The notes: generated by a model from the letters alone, not told the origin. A stretch of 8,665 nucleotides of DNA from Paludibacter sp. (GCA_028748945.1 JAQTOL010000040.1:1-8665), one strand, 5' to 3'; counted from the stretch's first letter, positions 1 to 6,900 are shown. Numbers and translations: made by a program.

Positions 1-41
1 CACACCAATTAAAAAAATTGTAAATTTTCACTCTGAATAAA

Positions 42-128
42 GGAAAGTTGCCTGAGTGGTCGATCGGGACGGTCTAGAAAACCGTTGTGCGGGTAACTGC
101 ACCGTGAGTTCGAATCTCACACTTTCCG
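42..128 (+). tRNA. tRNA-Ser (anticodon AGA)
   Basis: This is a complete class II tRNA with a long variable arm. The acceptor arms GGAAAGT (42-48) and ACTTTCC (121-127) pair perfectly and are followed by discriminator G128. The anticodon stem is 69-73 with 81-85, and the seven-base loop CTAGAAA puts U33 at 75 and the anticodon AGA at 76-78. A36-A37-A38 is the usual context for a tRNA reading codons that begin with U. The variable arm has a 4-bp stem (87-90 with 99-102), as expected for serine. The T arm is 104-108/116-120 with loop TTCGAAT. The D stem is weak: C51-G67 and C52-G66 pair, but T53 faces C65. CCA is not encoded. Type and coordinates are secure; the A34 anticodon is unusual for bacterial serine tRNA. 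Confidence 0.95.
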
Positions 129-138
129 CTGTAACTAA

Positions 139-184
139 GAAAGCCTAATGTTGTCTTCAGTACAACATTAGGCTTTCATTTTCT
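139..184 (+). terminator. Intrinsic terminator after tRNA-Ser
   Basis: A perfect 16-bp stem (139-154 with 162-177) closes a 7-base loop and is followed by ATTTTCT. It starts about ten bases after the tRNA ends and lies between the tRNA and the convergent ade gene. The T-rich tail is on the plus-strand side, so it most likely ends tRNA transcription. On the minus strand no T run follows, so its use as an ade terminator is less certain. Confidence 0.8.
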
Positions 185-223
185 GCTTTATCGCTCAGGT
201 AAGAGGGTTAGTCTGAAAAAAGT

Positions 224-1852
224 CTATTCCATCAGCTTGGTACAAGCAAAAATTGATCCGTCAAATAAACCTGTATCAGTTAGTTTTAGTTCAGGAATAA
301 CCAACAACGACATAAAGGCTACAGTCATAAACGGAGCATTTAAAGAAGATCCCAATTCTTTAGCCCAGGCGTCAACCTCTTCATATTTAAGGGCAATATG
401 TTTACCTTCCACATCCGACATTAATCCTCCGATGGGTAAAGCCAGCAAACAGGATTGTTCACCATGGCAGGCAACTATACCCCCTTTGCTGTCAATAATC
501 CGGTTAATTGCCAGTGTTATTTCAGCATCAGTAGTTCCTACAGCTACAATATTATGACTGTCGTGAGCTACCGTTGAAGCAATGGCGCCTCTTTTTAACC
601 CTATATTTTTTATAAAACCTATACTTGGTGATGAAGGTTGATAGCGATTGTAAACGACCAGTTTCAAAACATCGTTTTCCATATCTGAAACAACATTTCC
701 ATTTTCAATTTTTGGTTCACAAAAAATTGAGTGTGTAAATAATTGACCGTCTTCCACTTCGATAACTTTCAATTGTTTTCCATGCGGTTCAACCCGAAGT
801 TGATTCCGGGTAATTTTGCTTGCATTGAAATTATTAATCAGGTAGGTAGGAATATATCTTTCAAAACAAACTTGCCCGTTTTCAGCGACTTTTTCACCTC
901 TTATATAAGTTGACTGAACCTCAAAATCTTTTAAATCATTCACTATTACAAAATCGGCAAAATCTCCTTGCTGTAATAAGCCTATTTCTAATTTATAATG
1001 TTCAATCGGATTAAGTGAACACACGCGAAGTACTTCTATCGGATCGTAGCCGGCTGCCACTGCCCTGCGTGCCAGTGTATCGATATGCCCGTTTTTTATT
1101 AAATCGTCCGGATGCTTGTCATCCGAACAAAACATGATATTGCCGGTATGTCTTTCCAGTAAAGGCAATAAATCATCAAAATTCTTAGCTGCACTGCCTT
1201 CTCGAATCAATACTTTCATGCCCAAAGCCATTTTAGCCTCAGCCTCTTCGACGGTCATACATTCGTGATCGGTTGTAATACCTCCTGCGGCATAAGCTAC
1301 CAGATCATCACCCATTAGTCCGGGAGCATGACCATCAATAGGTTTACCGGCACGTTTTGCAGCTTCCAGTTTAAGATGAACCTGCTTATTCTTATGAATA
1401 ACGCCCGGATAATTCATCATTTCCGCCAGGAAGTAAATATCATCGCGTTGCAATAATGTCTCCACAGCTTCAGCATCCAAAACAGCACCTGAAGTCTCGA
1501 ATTTCGTTGATGGCACACAAGATGGAGCGCCAAAATAAAATTGCATGGGTGAATGCTTTCCATTCTCAATCATGTAATCCACACCTTCAATTCCGCAAAC
1601 ATTCGCTATTTCATGGGGATCGCAAACACAGGCTACTGTGCCGTGTATAAGACTGTAACGGGCAAATTCGGCCGGCATCATCATGGAACTTTCAATATGA
1701 ATATGAGCATCCACAAAACCCGGAATAATAAATTGAGAATCAACATTATCTGAGGGTAAAATATGTACTATTTTGCCATTCTCAATTTGTATGATACCCT
1801 TGTATATAATTTTGGAAATCACATCGACGATGTGACCAGATATTGTTGTCAT
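224..1852 (-). CDS. ade: Adenine deaminase
   Basis: This cytosolic enzyme deaminates adenine to hypoxanthine and ammonia (EC 3.5.4.2), feeding purine salvage. At 542 residues it is near the usual length of the AdeC-type family, an amidohydrolase-superfamily enzyme unrelated to adenosine deaminase. Visible motifs are the metal-binding H50-x-H52 in VDAHIHIESS, DPHE (H80), FLAEMMNYPGV (E144), DGHAPGL (H175), TTDHE (D195, H196, E197) and CSDDKH (D244, D245). The C-terminal adenine-deaminase domain is present, with the segment AHDSHN near residues 438-443 and a GG-rich, glycine-turn region after it. No expected motif is missing. It is the last gene on the minus strand before the convergent tRNA. 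A 193-nt gap and its own -7 box upstream suggest it is transcribed separately from the HHH-protein gene. The ATG at 1852 gives a family-like N-terminus; no Shine-Dalgarno is evident. Confidence 0.95.
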   Translation of the reverse strand: MTTISGHIVDVISKIIYKGIIQIENGKIVHILPSDNVDSQFIIPGFVDAHIHIESSMMMPAEFARYSLIHGTVACVCDPHEIANVCGIEGVDYMIENGKHSPMQFYFGAPSCVPSTKFETSGAVLDAEAVETLLQRDDIYFLAEMMNYPGVIHKNKQVHLKLEAAKRAGKPIDGHAPGLMGDDLVAYAAGGITTDHECMTVEEAEAKMALGMKVLIREGSAAKNFDDLLPLLERHTGNIMFCSDDKHPDDLIKNGHIDTLARRAVAAGYDPIEVLRVCSLNPIEHYKLEIGLLQQGDFADFVIVNDLKDFEVQSTYIRGEKVAENGQVCFERYIPTYLINNFNASKITRNQLRVEPHGKQLKVIEVEDGQLFTHSIFCEPKIENGNVVSDMENDVLKLVVYNRYQPSSPSIGFIKNIGLKRGAIASTVAHDSHNIVAVGTTDAEITLAINRIIDSKGGIVACHGEQSCLLALPIGGLMSDVEGKHIALKYEEVDAWAKELGSSLNAPFMTVAFMSLLVIPELKLTDTGLFDGSIFACTKLME

Positions 1853-1877
1853 GTTTATCTTGTTTTGTATAAGAGAA

Positions 1878-1885
1878 CAAATATA
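1878..1885 (-). promoter_or_regulatory. Putative -7 box of ade promoter
   Basis: Read on the minus strand this is TATATTTG, an exact match to the Bacteroidota -7 consensus TAnnTTTG, 25 bases upstream of the ade start codon. No convincing TTTG -33 box sits about 19 bases further upstream, so this is a half-supported promoter. It would give a leader of roughly 20 nt. Confidence 0.5.
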
Positions 1886-1898
1886 CTGAAATTATTCG

Positions 1899-2003
1899 AT
1901 GTTTATTAAAATCAGCAATGTGCGTGAAATCAATTTAGAGGTTAAAAGTCCGGTACATGTTCAGGTCATGACTTCTTATAAGCCTGATTCCGGTAAAAAA
2001 TAG
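1899..2003 (+). CDS. Possible 34-residue small protein (doubtful)
   Basis: An ATG-to-TAG reading frame of 34 codons fills the gap between the starts of ade and the stop of the HHH-protein gene, on the opposite strand to both. The predicted peptide begins MFIKISNVREINLEV and alternates hydrophobic and polar residues like a beta-strand. Base composition is less AT-rich than the other intergenic gaps here, and codon choice looks coding-like. Against it, there is no recognisable promoter or ribosome binding site, and I do not recognise the peptide. It may be a small gene, a remnant of a larger gene, or chance. Confidence 0.2.
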   Translation: MFIKISNVREINLEVKSPVHVQVMTSYKPDSGKK

Positions 2004-2045
2004 ATGTGGCTTACCTGCTGAATGAATGCTAATTACATGAATCTT

Positions 2046-2975
2046 TCATTCAAAACTTAAATAGGGTTGTATTCTGGTTAAGCTTTCGGATGTAAATTCT
2101 GATAATTCTTTCAAGTCGTCAATATTATTTAGTTTTCCCCTGTTCCTTCGCAGTTCGTAAATCGCCTTTGCCTGATAGAAACTAAGATAAGGATGTCTTC
2201 TCAATCTTTCCACACTTGCAGTATTAACTTTTATTTTTTGAATTAAATTCAGATTTACCCTGCAATAAGGTCGGATTCGCTCAAAGTTCTCAGGACGCAT
2301 ACCATAAATTTCATTCAACTGATCCACCGAAACAAAACCACCTGTTTCACTCCGAAAACGGATTATGCCTTTTGCGTACCCCCGTCCGATTCCCTTAATC
2401 TGCATTAATAGTGTTGTATCAGCCGAATTTAAATCTACTATTACATTCTTTTTCTGGTCATTGGTATTATTAGCCAACGAATCATTTTTTAGTAAGTGCT
2501 TATCTTTTATTGAAATATAAGGTTCCAATTCTTTGAACTTCTCCGGTGAAATTCCGTACACTTTTCCGAAATCGGCTGAGCCACGAAATAAGCCACCCTT
2601 TTTCCTGTATTTCAAAATATTAGATGCAATAAAAGGTTTTAATCCCAATTTGACAAATGTAGTTGAATCAACCGTATTGGGGTCAAAAGGAAAAAGAGAA
2701 TAATCGTTATTCTTCTGGAATGAAGGAAATGGCTGGTACTTTTGATATCGCTCTTCATATTGGCGTTTCCATTCGACTTTCTTCAAACTGTCAATGGAAA
2801 CCAATGATTTTTTAAACGAATCCACCTCAGTCAGAAAGGATGATTCCGGTTCATTGGTCGTTGGGAAGAAAATTGGTAATGTATAATTAGCTACTAAAAC
2901 TATCACAATGAGCACTAATAAAACAATGATACCAATTCGTTGACTCTTTGAGAAATAAAAAAAATCTTTCCACAT
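2046..2975 (-). CDS. Membrane-anchored ComEA-like protein with three helix-hairpin-helix repeats
   Basis: The protein has 309 residues. A short cytoplasmic N-terminus precedes one strongly hydrophobic segment at about residues 13-32 (a signal anchor), so the rest is probably periplasmic. A charged linker (about 45-90) follows, then three repeats of about 60 residues, at roughly 97-154, 179-237 and 248-306. Each starts with an N-T/S-A/V-D/E-like turn and has the pattern of paired HHH units seen in ComEA, which binds DNA during natural transformation. Only the middle repeat keeps the canonical KGIGRGYAKGI hairpin (about 194-204); the first has LGLKPFIASNI and the third HPYLSFYQAKAI. DNA binding or uptake is inferred from the family; proteins of this design are common in Bacteroidota and their role is mostly untested. 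The gene diverges from rsmG and has a well-matched promoter. Confidence 0.85.
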   Translation of the reverse strand: MWKDFFYFSKSQRIGIIVLLVLIVIVLVANYTLPIFFPTTNEPESSFLTEVDSFKKSLVSIDSLKKVEWKRQYEERYQKYQPFPSFQKNNDYSLFPFDPNTVDSTTFVKLGLKPFIASNILKYRKKGGLFRGSADFGKVYGISPEKFKELEPYISIKDKHLLKNDSLANNTNDQKKNVIVDLNSADTTLLMQIKGIGRGYAKGIIRFRSETGGFVSVDQLNEIYGMRPENFERIRPYCRVNLNLIQKIKVNTASVERLRRHPYLSFYQAKAIYELRRNRGKLNNIDDLKELSEFTSESLTRIQPYLSFE

Positions 2976-3018
2976 AGCTAGAATTGAGATTTTCTAATTT
3001 CGAGAAACAAACAAAGGT

Positions 3019-3049
3019 CAAAAATAGACATTTTTTTTGTTTTAACAAA
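3019..3049 (-). promoter_or_regulatory. Promoter of the HHH-protein gene
   Basis: On the minus strand the -33 box TTTG (3046-3049) is followed by exactly 19 bases and then the -7 box TATTTTTG (3019-3026). This is a full match to the Bacteroidota sigma consensus TTTG-N19-TAnnTTTG, and the best promoter in the window. The expected start of transcription leaves a leader of about 40 nt. The -33 box lies inside a small palindrome, TTTTGTT-tt-AACAAAA (3035-3050). Confidence 0.75.
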
Positions 3050-3130
3050 ATCTGCACTGAATATTTTATGAATACCTATTCCCGATTGATTTAAGTGAGA
3101 CTTTTTTTTATTCTCTTGTAAAATTAGACT

Positions 3131-3138
3131 AACTTTGC
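3131..3138 (+). promoter_or_regulatory. Putative -7 box of rsmG promoter
   Basis: TAACTTTG matches the Bacteroidota -7 consensus TAnnTTTG exactly. It sits 16 bases before the rsmG start codon, so the mRNA leader would be only about 10-15 nt. A clear -33 box is lacking; TTTA at 3107-3110 is the nearest candidate at a 20-base spacing. Confidence 0.55.
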
Positions 3139-3154
3139 AGGAAAATATATTTCG

Positions 3155-3775
3155 ATGCAACTAATCTTAAAATACTTTCCGAATCTAAGTGAAATACAAA
3201 AGGCTCAATTTGAAGCACTTTATGACTTATATTTTGAGTGGAACTCAAAAATCAATGTGATTTCGCGTAAGGACATTGAAAACTTATATGAACATCATGT
3301 GTTACATTCATTAGCCATTGCCGAAATTATTAATTTCCATCCCGGATCTGTTATTTTAGATGTTGGTACCGGAGGTGGTTTTCCGGGAATTCCATTGGCC
3401 ATACTTTTTCCAGAATCAAAATTCGTTTTAATTGATTCCATCGGCAAAAAAATTAAAGTGGGGATTGAAGTTTCAACGGCTATCGGATTAAAAAACATCA
3501 CACTAAAGCATTTGCGTATTCAGGACGAAAAGGAAAAGTTTGATTTTGTTGTCAGTCGTGCTGTAATGCCACTGGGTGATTTAGTGAAATTGGTGAAAAA
3601 AAATATTGCCAAAAAACAGATAAACGCACTACCAAACGGACTCATCTGCCTCAAAGGAGGTGAACTTCAATATGAAATTCAGCCTTTTAAGACTATTGCT
3701 GAAATGTATGAAGTAAGTGACTATTTTGAAGAAGAATATTTTAAAACCAAGAAAGGGGTTTATGTACCTTTATAA
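3155..3775 (+). CDS. rsmG: 16S rRNA (guanine-N7-)-methyltransferase RsmG
   Basis: This enzyme (formerly GidB) methylates N7 of G527 in 16S rRNA using S-adenosylmethionine; in other bacteria its loss gives low-level streptomycin resistance. The 206-residue product has the usual family length and fold order: an N-terminal helical part including WNSKINVISRKD (about 29-40) and HHVLHSL, the SAM-binding motif LDVGTGGGFPGIPLAI (68-83), the acidic residue of LIDS (D94), the VSRAV motif (132-136), K167-G-G, and a C-terminal FKTKKGVYVP that matches the typical end of the family. The ATG chosen follows the -7 box closely. The gene diverges from the HHH-protein gene and is followed 113 nt later by the hydrolase gene on the same strand. 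Confidence 0.95.
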   Translation: MQLILKYFPNLSEIQKAQFEALYDLYFEWNSKINVISRKDIENLYEHHVLHSLAIAEIINFHPGSVILDVGTGGGFPGIPLAILFPESKFVLIDSIGKKIKVGIEVSTAIGLKNITLKHLRIQDEKEKFDFVVSRAVMPLGDLVKLVKKNIAKKQINALPNGLICLKGGELQYEIQPFKTIAEMYEVSDYFEEEYFKTKKGVYVPL

Positions 3776-3852
3776 ACAGATAATTACCTTCAGAGTTATT
3801 TACAGTTAATTACTTTTTTCGGGTTAGGTTATTTGCCAATCATTAAATAACT

Positions 3853-3892
3853 ATGAATAACCATAATAACAATGAATAACAAAATAATATGA
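3853..3892 (+). promoter_or_regulatory. Two tiny upstream frames in the hydrolase leader
   Basis: The repeated 9-mer ATGAATAAC occurs at 3853 and 3872. Each opens a minimal frame: MNNHNNNE (3853-3879) and MNNKII (3872-3892). The second ends in TGA at 3890-3892, which overlaps the hydrolase ATG at 3889-3891 in the arrangement ATGA that is typical of translational coupling. Chance is plausible in such low-complexity AT-rich DNA, so a regulatory role is only a suggestion. Confidence 0.2.
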
Positions 3893-4524
3893 CAATTAAA
3901 ACATTTACTTTCAATCCATTCCAGGAGAATACTTATATTGTTCATGATGAAACAAATGAAGCTGTTATTATCGATGCCGGCTGTTTAAATAAGGATGAAA
4001 AAAGTGCAATAATAAACTACTTAGAGGAAAAGAAATTGACTCTTAAACGCGTTATTAATACCCATTTACATCTCGATCACCAATTCGGAAATAAATTCAT
4101 ATTTGATACCTTTGGGATTAAACCGGAGGCAAATATTGAAGATGAATATTTAGTGGAAAGTTTTGTTACACAAGCACGTTCATTTGGACTGTCTGTCAGT
4201 GAAGAAGGGCAAGCGATTGGAAATTATATAGTTGAAAATCAGGAAATAAAATTCGGAAATACGATTATGACCACACTGCTTGTACCCGGGCACTCACCCG
4301 GAAGTGTGGCTTTTTATTCTGAAAAAGAAGGAGTTGTTTTTGTCGGGGATGTACTTTTCAGAGGATCTATAGGTAGAACCGATTTACCTAGAGGTGATTT
4401 TGCTACTTTGATCCTGTCTATTACTAAAAAGCTATTCCTCCTCCCCGATTCCACCGTTGTTTATAGTGGACATGGCCCTACAACGACTATCGGTTATGAA
4501 AAGAAAAACAATCCTTATCTATAA
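3889..4524 (+). CDS. MBL-fold metallohydrolase, YcbL/glyoxalase II-like
   Basis: The 211-residue protein is a cytosolic metallo-beta-lactamase-fold hydrolase. All metal ligands expected for a dinuclear site are present: THLHLDH gives H59, H61, D63 and H64, then H135 in PGHSPGS, D154 in FVGDVLF and H195 in SGHGP. The segment GSIGRTDLPRGD (159-170) is characteristic of the short YcbL-type glyoxalase II relatives. It lacks the C-terminal helical substrate-binding domain of true GloB (about 250 residues), so hydrolysis of a thioester such as S-lactoylglutathione or an analogue is an inference, and the substrate is unknown. It lies downstream of rsmG and its stop codon is one base from that of convergent nadD. 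Confidence 0.88.
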   Translation: MTIKTFTFNPFQENTYIVHDETNEAVIIDAGCLNKDEKSAIINYLEEKKLTLKRVINTHLHLDHQFGNKFIFDTFGIKPEANIEDEYLVESFVTQARSFGLSVSEEGQAIGNYIVENQEIKFGNTIMTTLLVPGHSPGSVAFYSEKEGVVFVGDVLFRGSIGRTDLPRGDFATLILSITKKLFLLPDSTVVYSGHGPTTTIGYEKKNNPYL

Positions 4525-4525
4525 A

Positions 4526-5131
4526 CTATTGGTAGAGATTGTTTTCAATAATAAATTGATAAACAGAAGGATGTAACCACTGCCTTACATCCTTTTTTTG
4601 TGCGATAAAATCGCGGATTTGAGTGGAGGAAATATCGAAATAAGGACTGGAAAGTAAAACCATTTGGGGATATTTATCACGAACGTCTTCAAAATTATAT
4701 CCAGGGCGCGGATAAACCATCACGGGAAATTCATTAAGAATACGAAGATAATCTTTCCATTGATCAAAAACCAATGCATTATCACTTCCGATAATTAAAT
4801 GAAATTGATTTTCCGGAAATTGGGACGACAAAAGATGCAATGTATCAATACTATAAGAAGGAATTGGCATAGTAAACTCCACATCCGAAACTTTGAAATA
4901 TTGACTGTCCTGAATAACCAGCATCAACATATCCAAACGTAAATACTCATCAAGCAAATCAGTTTGATTTTTCAATGGATTACAAGGAGAAACAACAAAC
5001 CAGACCTCATCCACGATTTGGTTCTCAATTAAATAATTACCCAGATTCTGATGACCAATATGGATGGGATTAAATGAACCGGAAAAGATTCCGACCTTTT
5101 TCTTTTTTTCAACCTTATGTTCCGGTTCCAT
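4526..5131 (-). CDS. nadD: Nicotinate-nucleotide adenylyltransferase
   Basis: NadD joins nicotinate mononucleotide and ATP to make deamido-NAD (EC 2.7.7.18), a late step of NAD synthesis. The 201-residue product shows the nucleotidyltransferase signature GSFNPIHIGH (18-27), SYSIDTL (92-98), IIGSDN (113-118) with W125, YPRPG (140-144) and the C-terminal ISSTQIR (167-173), all in family order. The first 12 residues (MEPEHKVEKKKK) are a charged extension ahead of the usual start, but no later start codon is available before the core. The stop codon of gmk lies only 4 nt upstream, so the two are surely cotranscribed. Codons 179-187 contain the hairpin proposed as the terminator of the opposing hydrolase gene. 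Confidence 0.94.
   Translation of the reverse strand: MEPEHKVEKKKKVGIFSGSFNPIHIGHQNLGNYLIENQIVDEVWFVVSPCNPLKNQTDLLDEYLRLDMLMLVIQDSQYFKVSDVEFTMPIPSYSIDTLHLLSSQFPENQFHLIIGSDNALVFDQWKDYLRILNEFPVMVYPRPGYNFEDVRDKYPQMVLLSSPYFDISSTQIRDFIAQKKDVRQWLHPSVYQFIIENNLYQ
4567..4599 (+). terminator. Terminator for the hydrolase gene, inside nadD
   Basis: A 10-bp stem (4567-4576 with 4585-4594) with an 8-base loop is followed by a T tract (T4593-T4599). It begins 43 bases past the hydrolase stop codon and has the form of a rho-independent terminator on the plus strand. The same bases encode the D181-V-R-Q-W-L-H-P stretch of nadD on the minus strand. Read in the nadD direction the hairpin is preceded, not followed, by the T/A tract, so it should not terminate nadD transcription. 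Confidence 0.65.
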
Positions 5132-5135
5132 CGCT

Positions 5136-5711
5136 TTAAACTGATTCGATATTTAAAAAATGACGTATAGCCTGCTCAGCCTCACTCTTTGATTTTTCTA
5201 AATCATCGTTCACTATCACTAAATCAAATAGAGATGCAAAAGTCATTTCGTAGTCTGCTTTCTCCACCCTGCGTTTTATCATCTCGGGAGTATCTGTTCC
5301 TCTTGCATTCAATCGTTGATGAAGAATTTCTACACTTGGCGGAGCAATAAAAATTGCCAATGCCCGGTCACCAAATTGACTCTTAATGTTTAGCCCGCCT
5401 TTCACATCAATATCAAAAATTATATTTTTACCACTACCGGTTATACGTTCTACCTCGCTGTGAAGCGTGCCGTAGTAACAATCTTTATATACCTCTTCGT
5501 GCTCAATAAACATATTATTATCAATCATTTGTCTAAATTCTTCGGCACTGATAAAATAATAATCCTTCGCATCTTTTTCAACACCCCGTGGCGGACGGCT
5601 TGTGGCTGAAATGGAAAACTCCATATTAAGTCCACGCCCTAATAAATAATGTACCAGGGTACTTTTACCTGCTCCGGATGGAGCTGAAAATATAATTAAT
5701 TTACCGGACAT
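5136..5711 (-). CDS. gmk: Guanylate kinase
   Basis: Gmk phosphorylates GMP to GDP with ATP (EC 2.7.4.8) in the cytosol, an essential step for GTP and dGTP supply. The 191-residue protein has normal length. It shows the P-loop APSGAGKST (10-18), the GMP-binding segment SISATSRPPRG (33-43, with R39 and R42), D50-Y51-Y52-F, E70, the YYGT motif (79-82), FDIDVKGG (99-106), and the lid-region arginines in NARGTDT and KRR. The start ATG is directly preceded by ACAAAAG. It lies between yicC (122 nt upstream) and nadD (4 nt downstream), an arrangement well known in Bacteroidota. Confidence 0.96.
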   Translation of the reverse strand: MSGKLIIFSAPSGAGKSTLVHYLLGRGLNMEFSISATSRPPRGVEKDAKDYYFISAEEFRQMIDNNMFIEHEEVYKDCYYGTLHSEVERITGSGKNIIFDIDVKGGLNIKSQFGDRALAIFIAPPSVEILHQRLNARGTDTPEMIKRRVEKADYEMTFASLFDLVIVNDDLEKSKSEAEQAIRHFLNIESV

Positions 5712-5833
5712 CTTTTGTCTGTAATTTTTAATTTAAAGTGTTTATTGGAAATATTTTTACCTGTTGTTTATTGATAAAGTTAACAAATACATTTATCCTT
5801 TCCTACAACAGTTGACTATTTGCTTCGGGTTAC

Positions 5834-6709
5834 TTACAAAACATTTAATACCTGTTCTTTAATTTGTTCCAAATCATCTTTCATAAGTACAACGATTTTT
5901 TGCATATCACTGTTGTTTGATTTTGAACCAAGTGTATTTACTTCACGACCAATCTCTTGTGCAATAAACCCTAGTTTTTTACCCGGTGATTTTTCGTGTT
6001 GCATAGTTTCTATAAAATATTCCAGGTGATTACGTAAACGTACTTTTTCTTCGTTTACATCGAGCTTCTCAATGTAATAGATTAATTCTTGTTCCAGCCG
6101 GTTAGTATCATAATCAATTTTATCGGACAAAGCCTGCAAGTTTTCCTCCAGACGGGCTTTGATTTTTTCTACTCGTTCCCCTTCAAAAGGTGCTACATCA
6201 TCAAGCAATTGACCTATATGGGCTATTTTGTTATAAAACACATTTTCCAACGATTTTCCTTCTTGTATCCTGAAAGAAGTGAATTGCTCAATAGCCTCAG
6301 CCATCGTTTTACGAATCTCAATCCATTCATTTTCATCCAATTCAATCGTTTCAGTCTTCATTGTATCGGGTAACCGGAGTAAAACTTCGAACCAATTGGA
6401 AGGAACTTCAATTCCCAGTTTAGAGGATAAATCTTTGATTTGCAAATAATAAGATTCAATAACGGATTGATTGATTTGTGTAACAGATTCCTTTCCCGAA
6501 TTGTCCACATAGAGAGAAAAATCAATTTTACCACGTTCTAATTTTTGTGAAAGTTCATTGCGTATTTCAATATCCTTTTCACGATATAAACCCGAAATTC
6601 GCGTTGAAACGTCCAATTGTTTGCTGTTAAGCGATTTAATTTCAACAACGATTTTTTTATTTCCGTATTCGCAAGTGGCTTTACCGAAGCCGGTCATTGA
6701 TTGTATCAT
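5834..6709 (-). CDS. yicC: YicC/YloC-family endoribonuclease
   Basis: YicC proteins were long known only as stress-induced factors and have been reported as endoribonucleases; in E. coli one target is a small regulatory RNA. The 291-residue product has the full family layout: N-terminal MIQSMTGFGKA with the MTGFG motif (5-9) and the EIKSLNSKQLD segment (23-33), a long helical middle, RLEQE (204-208), DVNEEKVRLRNHL (217-229), and the highly conserved C-terminal GKKLGFIAQEIGREVNTLGSK (243-263) of the DUF1732 domain. Nothing is missing. It is the first gene of yicC-gmk-nadD and has a -7 box about 65 nt upstream. The 122-nt gap to gmk shows no terminator I would trust, so readthrough into gmk is likely. 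Confidence 0.92.
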   Translation of the reverse strand: MIQSMTGFGKATCEYGNKKIVVEIKSLNSKQLDVSTRISGLYREKDIEIRNELSQKLERGKIDFSLYVDNSGKESVTQINQSVIESYYLQIKDLSSKLGIEVPSNWFEVLLRLPDTMKTETIELDENEWIEIRKTMAEAIEQFTSFRIQEGKSLENVFYNKIAHIGQLLDDVAPFEGERVEKIKARLEENLQALSDKIDYDTNRLEQELIYYIEKLDVNEEKVRLRNHLEYFIETMQHEKSPGKKLGFIAQEIGREVNTLGSKSNNSDMQKIVVLMKDDLEQIKEQVLNVL

Positions 6710-6772
6710 TTCTTTTTGTTTATAATTTAAATTATGAATCTTAATCTATTTTAAACGGCTTTATTTGATCTA

Positions 6773-6780
6773 CAAAAATA
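6773..6780 (-). promoter_or_regulatory. Putative -7 box of yicC-gmk-nadD promoter
   Basis: Read on the minus strand this is TATTTTTG, an exact match to TAnnTTTG, 63 bases before the yicC start codon. The region around 6800 has no clear TTTG -33 box. The predicted leader is about 60 nt. Confidence 0.5.
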
Positions 6781-6900
6781 CTATTTTTATTTTAAAGTAT
6801 CGATGCTGAGATTGATTCTATGAATTGAATAGTATTATGCCCTGTTTTAAATCAAAACAATAAAATATTCAGTTATTTAATTTCACTCTTACAAAATTGT

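Noticed and set aside
6..20. CAATT-aaaaa-AATTG as a terminator of a gene left of the window
   Set aside because: The stem is only five A/T-rich pairs and no T run follows.
237..557. 106-codon plus-strand frame overlapping ade
   Set aside because: It lies entirely antisense to well-conserved ade codons and shows no family resemblance; it is a shadow frame. The same holds for the other long frames antisense to yicC and trpB.
2978..3160. 60-codon minus-strand frame between the HHH gene and rsmG
   Set aside because: It covers both promoters of the divergent region, overlaps the rsmG start and has low-complexity composition.
5775..5782. TAACTTTA on the minus strand as a separate promoter for gmk
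   Set aside because: It misses the final G of TAnnTTTG and has no TTTG box about 19 bases upstream; readthrough from yicC is simpler.
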